Position numbers and translations under genes: made by a program. DNA of 64,000 nucleotides from Oscillospiraceae bacterium (GTDB lineage Bacteria; Bacillota; Clostridia; Oscillospirales; Oscillospiraceae): contig SVMF01000013.1 of assembly GCA_015067565.1 (NCBI GenBank), positions 16,055-80,054 of the forward strand. The letters run 5' to 3'. Positions 44,218-54,547 of this stretch are shown here, piece by piece. Position 1 is the first letter of the stretch; every line of letters starts with the position of its first letter. Below the pieces are notes generated by a model, which was given only the letters and a program-made list of their open reading frames with translations, was not told the DNA's origin and ran no database searches.

Positions 44218-45384
44218 TTATCCCATTTTGGTTTTGAGATCTGACAGGCGGTTGAGCGCCTCGTAGAGCGTCTCATCCTTCTTTGCAAAATGCATTCTCA
44301 CGATATTTCCTACATTCTCCATGAAGAAGGAGCTACCCGGCACCACACCGACACCGACCTTTTGTGCCATTTGCTCGCAAAATTCGACATCACTCTGGCC
44401 CTTTTTCATAAATCTGCCGATGTTAGCCAGCACGAAATACGCGCCCTGCGGGTCGGTATACTCGATGCCGATGCGATCAAGGCCTTCCGTGAAGAGCTTC
44501 TTCATATGCGCATAATGCGCACCGAATTCCTCATAGTAGCTGTCCGGCATCTCAAGGCCGGCAACCGCAGCCTCCATCAAGGGCGAAGGCGCTCCGACGG
44601 TGTTGAAGTCATGGAACTGTTTGATGCGATCCATCAGGTGCTTCGGCGCAATGGCATAGCCGAGACGCCAGCCGGTGATGGAATAGGTCTTCGACAGTGA
44701 GCTGCATGAGACTGTGCGCTCCCACATTCCCGGCAAGCTATTCATATAAATGTGCTGATGCGGCGCGTAAACGATGTGCTCATAGACCTCGTCCATGATC
44801 ACATAAGTGTCATACTTGACCGCCAACGTTGCGATCTGCTCCAGCTCTGCCTTTGTAAAGACCTTTCCGCTCGGGTTGGAGGGGTTGCAGATCAAAATCG
44901 CCTTTGCCCCCCGCTTGAACGCATCTTCCAGGACATTTGCATCATAATGGAAGGTCGGCGGCATCAGCGGCACAAAGATCGGCTCGCAGTCGCAAAGCAG
45001 AGTCTGCGCACGGTAGTTTTCAAAATACGGCGAGAACATGATAACCTTGTCACCGGGGTTTGTCAAGGCAAACAGCGTATCGACCATTGCCTCGGTCGAG
45101 CCGATGGTAACCACGACCTCGTTCTCAGGGTCGATGCTACGTCCCATAAAGCGGCCACATTTATTCGCCAGAGCGCGGCGGAAATTGGGCGCACCCATAG
45201 TAATGGGATACTGATGCGGACCGATGGCGCTGATTTCTGCCAAGCGGTCTGTCAAGGCCTTGGGCGGATCAAAATCCGGGAAGCCCTGCGCCAAATTGAT
45301 GGCATTGCTCGCAATGGAAATTCTCGTCATCCTGCGGATCACAGAATCGGTAAAATGCTGTGTTTTTCTACTCAGTTCCTGCAT
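44218..45384 (-). CDS. class I/II PLP-dependent aminotransferase
   Basis: NAINLAQGFPDFDPPKALTDRLAE...AILICNPSNPSGKVFTKAELEQI...VSCSSLSKTYSITGWRLGY. Confidence 0.93.
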   Translation of the reverse strand: MQELSRKTQHFTDSVIRRMTRISIASNAINLAQGFPDFDPPKALTDRLAEISAIGPHQYPITMGAPNFRRALANKCGRFMGRSIDPENEVVVTIGSTEAMVDTLFALTNPGDKVIMFSPYFENYRAQTLLCDCEPIFVPLMPPTFHYDANVLEDAFKRGAKAILICNPSNPSGKVFTKAELEQIATLAVKYDTYVIMDEVYEHIVYAPHQHIYMNSLPGMWERTVSCSSLSKTYSITGWRLGYAIAPKHLMDRIKQFHDFNTVGAPSPLMEAAVAGLEMPDSYYEEFGAHYAHMKKLFTEGLDRIGIEYTDPQGAYFVLANIGRFMKKGQSDVEFCEQMAQKVGVGVVPGSSFFMENVGNIVRMHFAKKDETLYEALNRLSDLKTKMG

Positions 45385-45396
45385 TGGAAAGCCTCC

Positions 45397-45825
45397 TTAT
45401 TTCATCCCGAGGTGCTGCGCCGTGACCGAATGCAGGCCGTGGCGTTCAAGCATCTGCAGCAGCTTCGGCTCGTCGGAAACCCGAAACACCATATAGGCCT
45501 CCTCGGCGCTGCGCTCGATCAGCGAATACATATACTCAATGTCAATACACTCCTGCGCCATCCACGTCAGGATGCGTGCTAGACCGCCCGGCTCATCGGG
45601 CACAGCTACAACAACAACCTCATTGACACTGACGATGCAGTTCTCTTTTTTCAGCGTCTGCTTTGCGCCTTCAACATCGCTCACGAGCATACGCAAAATG
45701 CCAAAGTCGGTGGTATCGGCGATGGACAGAGCGCGCAGGTCGATTCCTGCCTCGGAAAGCGCCCTTGTGATCCCGGCAATTCTTCCGGACTTATTCTGTA
45801 AAAAAACAGACAATTGCTTGACCAT
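45397..45825 (-). CDS. tandem ACT-domain amino-acid-binding protein
   Basis: VKQLSVFLQNKSGRIAGITRALSEAGIDLRALSIADTTDFGILRMLVSD; second ACT VVAVPDEPGGLARILTWMAQECIDIEYMYS. Confidence 0.9.
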   Translation of the reverse strand: MVKQLSVFLQNKSGRIAGITRALSEAGIDLRALSIADTTDFGILRMLVSDVEGAKQTLKKENCIVSVNEVVVVAVPDEPGGLARILTWMAQECIDIEYMYSLIERSAEEAYMVFRVSDEPKLLQMLERHGLHSVTAQHLGMK

Positions 45826-45836
45826 GGCTTACCTCC

Positions 45837-47144
45837 TTAATCCAAAAGCTTGCGCTTATCTACCACACGGACAGCCTTGCCCTCAGAGCGCGGGATGGAA
45901 TTGGGTTCCATCAGAGTGACCTTTGCATTCACACCCAGCAGGTTTTTCAGTGCGGCCGCCAATTCCTTGGCACGAACCGCAAGGCCTCTGACCGTGTCGG
46001 AGAAAATCTCATTGCTGATCTCCACCTGCACCTCGATGGAGTCAAAGTTGTTGGCGCGGTCAACCACAATGCGATAATTTGCGCTGTATCCCTGTTCGAT
46101 CAAAACCGTTTCGATCTGTGAGGGGAATACATTGACACCGCGGATGATGAGCATATCATCGGTTCTGCCGCGCGGCTTGGTCATCTTGCAAAGCGTTCTG
46201 CCGCAGGAGCAGGTTCCGCGCACGATCACACCGATATCTCGGGTGCGATAGCGCAGGATCGGAAAGGCTTCCTTCGTGATGCAGGTAAAGACGATTTCGC
46301 CCTGCTCACCGTCAGGCAGCACCTCTCCCGTATCCGGATCGATCACTTCCACAATGAAGTGATCCTCGTTGATGTGCATACCGGTCTGTTCTTCACATTC
46401 AAAGGCGACACCCGGGCCGATGATCTCGGTCAAGCCGTAGATATCGAATGCCTTGATGCCGAACATTTCTTCGATCTGTGCACGCATCTCGTTTGTCCAC
46501 GGCTCTGCACCAAAAACACCCGCCTTCAGGGAAATATCGTCCTTCGTTATACCGTTGGCCTGCATCGTTTCTGCAATATGTAGCGCATACGACGGTGTGC
46601 AGCACAGAATAGTCGAACCGAAATCCTTAAGGATCGTGACCTGCCGCTGCGTATTGCCCGAAGAAACCGGAATCGCCGTTGCACCAATGCGCTTTGCGCC
46701 GCCATCGGCACCCAGGCCACCCGTGAACAGACCGTAGCCATAGGAAATGTGGACAATGTCCTCATCCGTACAGCCCGCGGCCGTCAGCGCACGGGCAACA
46801 CATTCGTCCCAGACCTCAAGGTCGTTTTTGGTGTAGCCAACAACAATCTGCTTGCCCGTCGTGCCGGACGAGGCGTGGAGTCTGACGACATCCTTCAGAG
46901 GCACGGCAAAGAGTCCATAGGGATAGGTATCGCGCAGATCCTGCTTGTAGCTGAACGGCAGCTTGTGCAGATCCTCGATAGAGCGGATGTCCTCGGGTCG
47001 GACACCTGCCTGCGCCATTTTATTGCGATAGAACGGAACGTTTTCATAAACTCGTCTGACCATGGCCACAAGGCGCTCATTTTGAAGCGCAACGATAGTC
47101 TCCCGAGAAGCCGTCTCAATTTCAGGAGTATAGTATTTCTTCAT
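45837..47144 (-). CDS. paaK: phenylacetate--CoA ligase family protein
   Basis: [26 protein letters not shown]...[31 protein letters not shown]...[21 protein letters not shown]. Confidence 0.93.
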   Translation of the reverse strand: MKKYYTPEIETASRETIVALQNERLVAMVRRVYENVPFYRNKMAQAGVRPEDIRSIEDLHKLPFSYKQDLRDTYPYGLFAVPLKDVVRLHASSGTTGKQIVVGYTKNDLEVWDECVARALTAAGCTDEDIVHISYGYGLFTGGLGADGGAKRIGATAIPVSSGNTQRQVTILKDFGSTILCCTPSYALHIAETMQANGITKDDISLKAGVFGAEPWTNEMRAQIEEMFGIKAFDIYGLTEIIGPGVAFECEEQTGMHINEDHFIVEVIDPDTGEVLPDGEQGEIVFTCITKEAFPILRYRTRDIGVIVRGTCSCGRTLCKMTKPRGRTDDMLIIRGVNVFPSQIETVLIEQGYSANYRIVVDRANNFDSIEVQVEISNEIFSDTVRGLAVRAKELAAALKNLLGVNAKVTLMEPNSIPRSEGKAVRVVDKRKLLD

Positions 47145-47722
47145 CGTACTTTGTCCGCTTTGCCCAAGGCAAAGGCCTTTCGATTGAGTTCCAAAAATTT
47201 CGGAGGAACGCTCTGCTCAATGGCAAGCTGCCATTCCTCATCGGTAAAATCGAAATAATTCGACAATCTGCCCATCAGCACCAGATTGACTGCCTTGCTC
47301 GAGCCGGCCTGCTGTGCAAGGCTGAGCGCATCCATCGCATCGACCTGAATGCCGAGCAGCTGCATTTTCTCTACCAGCTCCATCGGATATTCCGCCGCAC
47401 CTGTGATCACGGGCATGGGATTGATCTGTTGCGTATTGGTGATGATCCTGCCGTTTGGCTTGAGATAGCACGTCCAGCGTGCCGCCTCCAGAAGCTCAAA
47501 CGAGACGATCACATCGGCCTCACCGCGGTCGATCACGGGAGAATAGACATTCTTGCCAAAGCGGACATAGGTCACAACGCTTCCACCGCGCTGGCTCATG
47601 CCGTGCACCTCGGAAACCTTGACATCATATCCCTTGGACAAGAGCAGCTTTCCCAGCAGCTTGCTTGCAAGAAGGCTTCCCTGTCCGCCGACACCGACGA
47701 TCATAATATTTTTCGTATTCAT
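47141..47722 (-). CDS. iorB: indolepyruvate oxidoreductase subunit beta
   Basis: [52 protein letters not shown]. Confidence 0.93.
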   Translation of the reverse strand: MNTKNIMIVGVGGQGSLLASKLLGKLLLSKGYDVKVSEVHGMSQRGGSVVTYVRFGKNVYSPVIDRGEADVIVSFELLEAARWTCYLKPNGRIITNTQQINPMPVITGAAEYPMELVEKMQLLGIQVDAMDALSLAQQAGSSKAVNLVLMGRLSNYFDFTDEEWQLAIEQSVPPKFLELNRKAFALGKADKVR

Positions 47723-49458
47723 TCTTCCGCCTCCCGCAATGCGTCAAATTTGCAAAGCTGCATACAAACACCACAGCCCGTGCAAAGTGTGCTGTCGATC
47801 ACGGCCTTTCCCTGCTCCATGCGGATGGCCGGACAGCCGACCTTCATGCACATCCTGCAGCCCTTGCAGTTGTCTGTGCAGATTTGCAGCGGCTTTCTGT
47901 GACGGACATATTTCAAAAGGGCGCACGGCCGTCTGGAAATGATCACCGATGGAGCCTGTACGGCAAGCTCACGGCGGATGACCTCCTCGCACTGCTTCAG
48001 GTCATACGGATCGACCACGCTGACGCGCTCGATGCCCAGCGCACGGCACAGTGCCTCGAGGTCCACCTTCGCAGCAACATCTCCCTTGAGGTTGTACCCC
48101 GTGGTTGGATTGTGCTGGTGGCCCGTCATGCCGGTGATGGAATTGTCCAAAATGATCACCGTACTGTTCGAGTCGTTATAGGCGATGTTGACCAGTCCCG
48201 TCATACCCGAATGCATGAAGGTAGAATCACCGATTACCGCAACAGTATTCGACTCGCTCGCTCCGTCATTGGCCTTATTGAAACCATGGATGCCCGAAAC
48301 AGATGCACCCATGCAAATAACGCTGTCAACGGCATTGAGTGGTGCAACCGCACCGAGCGTGTAACAGCCGATATCGCCGATCACATGAACCTTGAGCTTG
48401 GAGAGCACATAGTAAAGACCTCTGTGCGGACAGCCCGCACACATCACCGGTGGGCGATTAGGAATGCATTCGGTCAAGCTGCGACCCTCGTCAAAAGGGA
48501 TGTTCAGAGCCCTTGCCAGGTCACTCTGCTTCAGCTCACCGATGTTGGAAAACAGTTCCTTTCCAGCCACCTCGATCCCAAGCTGTCTGCAATGATTCTC
48601 AATGAAGCTGTCAAGCTCCTCGACCACGACAACCTTCCGAACCTGCTTGCAGAACATCCTGATCTTCTCAACGGGCAGCGGCCAAACCATGCCCAGCTTC
48701 AAGACGCTGTAGCGGTCACCACAGACCTCCTTAACATACTGGTAGCTCGTACCGCTTGTGATGATGCCGATCGAACTGTCGGTGCCACCCTCGATGCGGT
48801 TAAGCTCTGTCCTGTCAGCAAATTCCGTCAGTTTGCGCAGACGCTCCTCCACAACAGGATGCCTCAACCTCGCATAGCCGGGCATCATAATATATTTCTG
48901 CGGATTCTTCTCATAGAGCTTCTGCTCGGGAAGGATGCGCTCGTTCGTTTCGACCACGCTCTGGCTGTGGGCGATGCGTGTGCACATCTTCATCAAAAGC
49001 GGTGTATCGTATTGCTCGGAAATCTCATAGCCGAGCTTGGCAAAGGCCAACGCTTCGGCCGAGTCCGACGGCTCGAGCATGGGAAGCTTCGCCGCCCGTG
49101 CATAATGACGGGAATCCTGCTCATTCTGAGAGCTGTGCATCCCGGGATCGTCAGCCACAGCAATGATCATACCCGCATTCACACCGGTATAGGCGATGGT
49201 AAACAGCGGATCGGCCGCCACATTCATACCCACGTGCTTCATACCGCAGAAGCTGCGTTTTCCGGCCAAAGATGCGCCGAATGCAGCCTCCATAGCAACC
49301 TTTTCATTCGGTGCCCATTCCGCGTAAATTTCCGAATACTTGGCAGCATATTCCGTAATCTCCGTACTCGGAGTTCCCGGATAGCTCGAAACAAAGCTGC
49401 AGCCTGCCTCGTAAAGGCCACGAGCCAGGGCCTCATTGCCGAGCATCAACTGTTTCAT
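47719..49458 (-). CDS. iorA: indolepyruvate ferredoxin oxidoreductase subunit alpha
   Basis: LMLGNEALARGLYEAGCSFVSSYPGTPSTEITEYAAK...MCAGCPHRGLYYVLSKLKV...GDIGCYTLGAVAPL; ferredoxin C-terminus CTDNCKGCRMCMKVGCP. Confidence 0.95.
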   Translation of the reverse strand: MKQLMLGNEALARGLYEAGCSFVSSYPGTPSTEITEYAAKYSEIYAEWAPNEKVAMEAAFGASLAGKRSFCGMKHVGMNVAADPLFTIAYTGVNAGMIIAVADDPGMHSSQNEQDSRHYARAAKLPMLEPSDSAEALAFAKLGYEISEQYDTPLLMKMCTRIAHSQSVVETNERILPEQKLYEKNPQKYIMMPGYARLRHPVVEERLRKLTEFADRTELNRIEGGTDSSIGIITSGTSYQYVKEVCGDRYSVLKLGMVWPLPVEKIRMFCKQVRKVVVVEELDSFIENHCRQLGIEVAGKELFSNIGELKQSDLARALNIPFDEGRSLTECIPNRPPVMCAGCPHRGLYYVLSKLKVHVIGDIGCYTLGAVAPLNAVDSVICMGASVSGIHGFNKANDGASESNTVAVIGDSTFMHSGMTGLVNIAYNDSNSTVIILDNSITGMTGHQHNPTTGYNLKGDVAAKVDLEALCRALGIERVSVVDPYDLKQCEEVIRRELAVQAPSVIISRRPCALLKYVRHRKPLQICTDNCKGCRMCMKVGCPAIRMEQGKAVIDSTLCTGCGVCMQLCKFDALREAEE

Positions 49459-49527
49459 ATGTAAAACCTCTCTTCTGAAAAGCGATAATCTATTATATTG
49501 GAAAATCCGTCAAAATTCAACAAAAAT

Positions 49528-51165
49528 TCAGTTTGTCGTCTGCATTTCGACCAGTCTTCCGTTGCCGTAACGCTCGCGCAGGACAGTCTTCTCGATCTTT
49601 CCGGTCGGATTTCTCGGAACCGTGTCAAAAATGACTCGTTTGGGGCGCTTGTATCTCGGCAAAGCAAGGCAGAATGTGTCGATGTCTTCTTTGCTCAGGC
49701 TCTCGCCTTCCTTTGCCTCGATGACAGCGGCTGCAATTTCGCCGAGTCGGCTGTCTGACAGGCCGATGACCGCCACATCCTTGATCTTTTCGTGGCCGCG
49801 AAGGAAATCCTCGATCTGCACCGGATACAAATTTTCACCGCCGGTGATGATGACGTCCTTCTTGCGGTCAACCAGATAGATAAAGCCGTCGTCATCTTCC
49901 TTGGCCATATCGCCTGTGTAGAGCCAGCCATCATGCAGCACCTCCGAGGTAGCCTCCTCGTTTTTGTAGTAGCACAGCATCACACCGTCGCCCTTGACCG
50001 CCAGTTCTCCGATCTCACCTCTTGCAACTGCGTTGCCGTCGTCATTGATGATCTTCGTCTGCCAACCGTGGCCGGCCTTTCCGATGGCTCCCACCTTGCC
50101 AATGTTTTCCACACCCAAATGGACACAGCCCGGGCCAATAGATTCAGACAGACCATAGTTTGTGTCATATTGGTGGTTCGGAAACACCTTCTTCCAGCGG
50201 TGAATCAGGCTCGGCGGCACGGGCTGTGCACCGATGTGCATCAGCCGCCAGGAGTCGAGCATATATTCATCGAGGTTCACCTCGCCGCTTTCCAAAGCAT
50301 CCAGCAGATCCTGCGCCCACGGAACAAGGAGCCAAACAATGCTGCATTTTTCCTCGGTCACCGCGCGAAGAATCCACTTCGGCTTCACACCGCGCAGCAA
50401 TACCGCCTTGCTGCCGGAAACAAGGCTGCCGAACCAGTGCATTTTTGCTCCCGTATGATACAGCGGAGGAATGCATAAAAACACATCGTCGTGCGTCTGG
50501 CCATGGTGCGCCTGCTCGGTATGGCAGGCAGACAGCAAGGCTCTGTGATTGTGCAGGATCGCCTTAGGGAATCCCGTCGTGCCCGAGGAAAAATAAATCG
50601 CAGCATGGTCCTCCAGGCTAACCTGCACCGGAGGCGGCGTGATCGCACAGTAGTGGATCAGCTCGTCATAGGATTCAGCAAAGGACGGAACATCCTTTCC
50701 TACGAAGAATTTGTATTTGACGCGCTTGATCTTGCCCAAAATCGGCTCGATACGGCTGACAAATTCAGGGCCAAACACCAAAATGTCCACATCAGCAAGA
50801 TCGATGCAATACTCAATCTCATCCGAGCTGTAGCGGAAATTCATCGGCACCGCCAGTGCGCCTGCCTTCAGAATACCGAAATAGATCGGCAACCACTGCA
50901 TACAGTTCATCATCAAAATTGCCACTCGCTGTCCCTTGCGAATCCCTCTGCTGAGAAGGAGATTGGCAAATCGGTTGGCATCACGATCAAACTGTTCCCA
51001 CGTCATCTCCCGGCGGTACGGCTGATCGCCGGTGGCATTCTCGATCAGGCTGAAGTCTCTCCATGTGACGGCCCGGTCTCTCTCCTCCGACGGATTGATC
51101 TCAACCAGCGCGGTCTGTGTACCGTAAAGTCTGGCATTTCGTTCCAAATAATCAAAAATTACCAT
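49528..51165 (-). CDS. AMP-dependent acyl-CoA synthetase
   Basis: AAIYFSSGTTGFPKAILHNHRALL...YTGDMAKEDDDGFIYLVDRKKDVIITGGENLYPVQIED...NPTGKIEKTVLRERYG. Confidence 0.92.
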   Translation of the reverse strand: MVIFDYLERNARLYGTQTALVEINPSEERDRAVTWRDFSLIENATGDQPYRREMTWEQFDRDANRFANLLLSRGIRKGQRVAILMMNCMQWLPIYFGILKAGALAVPMNFRYSSDEIEYCIDLADVDILVFGPEFVSRIEPILGKIKRVKYKFFVGKDVPSFAESYDELIHYCAITPPPVQVSLEDHAAIYFSSGTTGFPKAILHNHRALLSACHTEQAHHGQTHDDVFLCIPPLYHTGAKMHWFGSLVSGSKAVLLRGVKPKWILRAVTEEKCSIVWLLVPWAQDLLDALESGEVNLDEYMLDSWRLMHIGAQPVPPSLIHRWKKVFPNHQYDTNYGLSESIGPGCVHLGVENIGKVGAIGKAGHGWQTKIINDDGNAVARGEIGELAVKGDGVMLCYYKNEEATSEVLHDGWLYTGDMAKEDDDGFIYLVDRKKDVIITGGENLYPVQIEDFLRGHEKIKDVAVIGLSDSRLGEIAAAVIEAKEGESLSKEDIDTFCLALPRYKRPKRVIFDTVPRNPTGKIEKTVLRERYGNGRLVEMQTTN

Positions 51166-51180
51166 AGTGCCTCCTAAAAA

Positions 51181-51211
51181 AATCATCCTCTGCATCAAGC
51201 AGAGGATGATT
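51181..51211. terminator. terminator between the LTA-synthase-like gene and the acyl-CoA synthetase gene
   Basis: AATCATCCTCTGC-ATCAA-GCAGAGGATGATT with a T-run on the minus strand. Confidence 0.85.
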
Positions 51212-51238
51212 CGACTATTTTATCTCTCTGCCGCGAGA

Positions 51239-53278
51239 TCAATTGTTCATTTCGTCCGCCCCGCTGTCCGGCACTCTCGGTGCGTTCCAAACATGCGGCT
51301 CGGTTCTGCTTAGGATCTCCAGCTCATCTCCTGCGGAAATCTGGCGAATGTCGATCAACGAACCATCATAAAGCGGCAGCCCCCGCGCGATCAGATGGCT
51401 TTTGGAGACGAACTCTGTCACACATTCCTCATCATCGACATAAATACGGCTGTAACGTGTAAAATTCTGTCCGTAGACATGATATACTCCGTCGAGCAAA
51501 ATCACAGACGAGATGGAAATGTCTTCCACATCAAAGCGCAGCGAGGTCGGCAGGATCATGCCCTGAGATGCAAAATGCTCACCTTCAAGCATATCATATT
51601 CCAGATTCTGCAAATCCTTCTGGAACAGCAGATCCTCATCGGGTGGGAAATCGTTGCTCTGATGCAGACGGAAGATCTCGCCCTCGTATATGCCGCAAAG
51701 CTGCATCACATACGCAGCAAGCTGGTAGGTCTGCAGATCGCGCTTTTCATTGCCGATGTCAAAATTCGCCCAGATCACATACTCCGTGGTCTGCTCGTTT
51801 CCATAGGTCAACTCCTCGGGTTGGATATTGAAGCTCGGCAAATGGTCGCCGTAGAACACGACCACGGTTTTCTCGTCATAGTCCTGCAGGATCTTGACCA
51901 GATCGCCCACGAAGGCATCGGTCTGCATCAGCTGGTAAAGGTAGTACTCAAAGCCGATCTTTCGGCTCTCATCCATGCCCTCGCAGGAAAGATAATCATA
52001 ACCTTCCAAGTATTCCGAGGGGTACCTTCCATGCGGCTGCACCGCAACGGTAAAGACCAGATCCGACTCCGGCGTTGCCGTCAGGCATTTCTGGATTTCC
52101 TTTGTCAGGCAGGCATCCTTGGCCCACAAGGTCGGTGTGAAGTCCTTCTCGGGATCCAGATCCATATACTCCAGAGAGGTGAAGGTCTCAAAGGACAAGT
52201 TGGCATAGACCAGATCTCTGTCGTAGAAGGTCGCATTATTGTTGTGAATGGCATGGGTACGGTATCCGATCTGCAGCAGGCTAGAGGCCAGGGTCTGCGG
52301 ACAGGCGGCATCCACGATGGACATATACGGGTACTCACCCACACCGAAATGGCTCAGGTTCATGCCCGTAAGGACCTCAAACTCCGTATTGGCCGTACCT
52401 GCACCGATACAGGGTACGGACAGAAGGCCACTCGGGTAGGCTTCGCGCAATGCGCGGAAGTTCGGTACGGCATCGGTCTCATAGCTCACATCATCAAGAT
52501 ATGTCGGGTCAAAGAAGCTCTCGAGCTGGACAAAGACAATGTTCGGAGGATCCTGCGCCGTCTCGGGAAGCACGCTCGTGCCCTCCTTAATGTCCTCGAT
52601 CGTGGTTTTGGAATAGTCCTCCGGTTCTCCGACACCGCCGGTGATCAGACTGGCCGCGAAGCAATAGCAGAAGCCGTTGTCTCGATAGGCACGGGGCAGA
52701 TTGTGAAAATCCTCCGTGCTCTGCAGCGCACCCATCTTGGTCATAAGCGGAGTCAGCGCCAGCAGAAGCAGCATGAATGCCACCAAATGCGTTGCCGCAA
52801 AGGAGAACATCGCCCGATGCTTTTTGGCCCTGTAGAGGACATAGCAGATCCCCGCAATCGCCACTGCGATCAGGAACATCAGCAGTCCCAGTTCAAACAG
52901 GGAAAGATACTTGTGGAAGATCGTCCGCACCGAGCTCATCAGCCAGATATCGGGAGCCGTCAGGGGCATGGAGCGATAGCTGATCAGAATGCTATCAGCA
53001 ATAGCAACACCGATCCACACACCGCCGGCTACAAACAGAGAAAAGGATCGTCTTCGGAACAGCAGCGCAAAGCACAAGCTCAAAAAAACCAAAAACGCGT
53101 TATAGAGATATGTCAGCGGTCTTGTCGTCATGAACACGACCGTAGCATCCACAGATCGTCTTGCCAGAATCTCGACACAAATCACGATCAAAAGGGCTGC
53201 AAGCACACACTTGAGCAGCAAGCGATAGTTCTGCTTCGTCATCGTCTGCTTCAGCCGATCCAATAAGGCTCGCTTCAT
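51239..53278 (-). CDS. LTA synthase family sulfatase-like membrane protein
   Basis: Five hydrophobic N-terminal segments, then NIVFVQLESFFDPTYL...GLLSVPCIGAGTANTEFEVLTGMNLSHFG...VVVFYGDHLPSF. Confidence 0.92.
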   Translation of the reverse strand: MKRALLDRLKQTMTKQNYRLLLKCVLAALLIVICVEILARRSVDATVVFMTTRPLTYLYNAFLVFLSLCFALLFRRRSFSLFVAGGVWIGVAIADSILISYRSMPLTAPDIWLMSSVRTIFHKYLSLFELGLLMFLIAVAIAGICYVLYRAKKHRAMFSFAATHLVAFMLLLLALTPLMTKMGALQSTEDFHNLPRAYRDNGFCYCFAASLITGGVGEPEDYSKTTIEDIKEGTSVLPETAQDPPNIVFVQLESFFDPTYLDDVSYETDAVPNFRALREAYPSGLLSVPCIGAGTANTEFEVLTGMNLSHFGVGEYPYMSIVDAACPQTLASSLLQIGYRTHAIHNNNATFYDRDLVYANLSFETFTSLEYMDLDPEKDFTPTLWAKDACLTKEIQKCLTATPESDLVFTVAVQPHGRYPSEYLEGYDYLSCEGMDESRKIGFEYYLYQLMQTDAFVGDLVKILQDYDEKTVVVFYGDHLPSFNIQPEELTYGNEQTTEYVIWANFDIGNEKRDLQTYQLAAYVMQLCGIYEGEIFRLHQSNDFPPDEDLLFQKDLQNLEYDMLEGEHFASQGMILPTSLRFDVEDISISSVILLDGVYHVYGQNFTRYSRIYVDDEECVTEFVSKSHLIARGLPLYDGSLIDIRQISAGDELEILSRTEPHVWNAPRVPDSGADEMNN

Positions 53279-53442
53279 ACGTTAAAGCCAAGTCCCTCCT
53301 TTCCTTCTGTCTTACAACAGTATATCATTTTTGCGCTAAAAATCAACAGATTTTTTCATTTTAACAATGCATACTTGCAACTGCGAAGAAAAAATGCTAT
53401 AATGATTTGGAATTTTTGAAACGCGAAAGGAAGAATTTTCTT

Positions 53443-54537
53443 ATGACCAATATCGATATTTATTCCGGCTTTCTCGGTGCCGGCAAAACCACGCTGATCA
53501 AGAAGATGATCCGGGAGGCTTATTCAGATGAAAAGCTCGTTCTGATCGAAAACGAATTTGGTGAGATCGGCATTGACGGCAGCTTCATGCAGGAGGCCGG
53601 CATTGCTGTCAACGAGATCAATTCCGGCTGCATCTGCTGCTCTCTGGTCGGTGATTTCGGCAAGGCGCTGCATCAGGTCATCGACGAATATCATCCCGAC
53701 CGAATTCTGATTGAGCCGTCGGGTGTCGGCAAGCTGTCCGATGTCATCGGTGCGGTACGCCGTGTCGAAAGCGATGAGGTGAAGCTTAATGCGAGCATCA
53801 CGGTCGTCGATGCAACGAAGTGCAAGGTTTACTTGAAAAACTTCGGTGAGTTCTATCGGAACCAGATCGAAAATGCCGATGCGATCATTTTCAGCCGCAC
53901 GGACAAGCTCTCTGAGCAGAAGCTGCACGACGCGCTTCACCTCATTACCGAGGCGCTCGGCGATAAGGATTGCGTGCTTCTGTCCACACCGTGGGACGAG
54001 CTGACCGGTAAGCAAATTGCAGAAACCGCCGCACATCACAACACGCTGGAGCATGAGCTCCACGAGCTTATGCACGAGGCAGAGCATCATCACGATGAGG
54101 ATTGCAACTGCCCGCATTGCCATGAGCACGAGCATGAGCACGAGCATGAGCACGAGCATGGGCACGAGCATGAGCACCATCACGAAGAAGGCTGCGACTG
54201 CCCGCGCTGCCAAGAGCATCACGAGCATCACCATCATCACGATCACCACCATCACCATGCAGACGAGATCTTCGCAAGCTGGGGTGTCGAGACCGTACAG
54301 CGCTACACCGCCGAGGAACTCGCTGCCATTCTGGCCGAGCTGGATAATGCAGACCGCTTCGGCATCGTCCTGCGCGCCAAGGGCATCGTACAGGCTCACG
54401 ACGGCTCCTGGCTTCACTTTGACCATGTGCCCGGGGAGCACGAGGTTCGCAGTGGCTGCGCCGCTCCCATCGGCCGCATCTGCGTCATCGGCTCGAAGCT
54501 GAACGAAGACGCATTGAAAACCCGCTTTGGTATCTGA
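53443..54537 (+). CDS. CobW-type G3E GTPase with long His-rich metal-binding loop
   Basis: IDIYSGFLGAGKTTLIKKMI...NEINSGCICCSLVGDF (CxCC)...HEHEHEHEHEHEHGHEHEHHHEEGCDCPRCQEHHEHHHHHDHHHHH. Confidence 0.93.
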   Translation: MTNIDIYSGFLGAGKTTLIKKMIREAYSDEKLVLIENEFGEIGIDGSFMQEAGIAVNEINSGCICCSLVGDFGKALHQVIDEYHPDRILIEPSGVGKLSDVIGAVRRVESDEVKLNASITVVDATKCKVYLKNFGEFYRNQIENADAIIFSRTDKLSEQKLHDALHLITEALGDKDCVLLSTPWDELTGKQIAETAAHHNTLEHELHELMHEAEHHHDEDCNCPHCHEHEHEHEHEHEHGHEHEHHHEEGCDCPRCQEHHEHHHHHDHHHHHADEIFASWGVETVQRYTAEELAAILAELDNADRFGIVLRAKGIVQAHDGSWLHFDHVPGEHEVRSGCAAPIGRICVIGSKLNEDALKTRFGI

Positions 54538-54547
54538 GGAGGCTCCC

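Noticed and set aside
47884-49464. 526-aa plus-strand ORF opposite iorA
   Set aside because: Antisense to a strongly supported conserved gene; composition-driven open frame without recognisable motifs.
51395-53266. 623-aa plus-strand ORF opposite the LTA-synthase-like gene
   Set aside because: Antisense shadow ORF; low-complexity His/Gln/Arg-rich translation.
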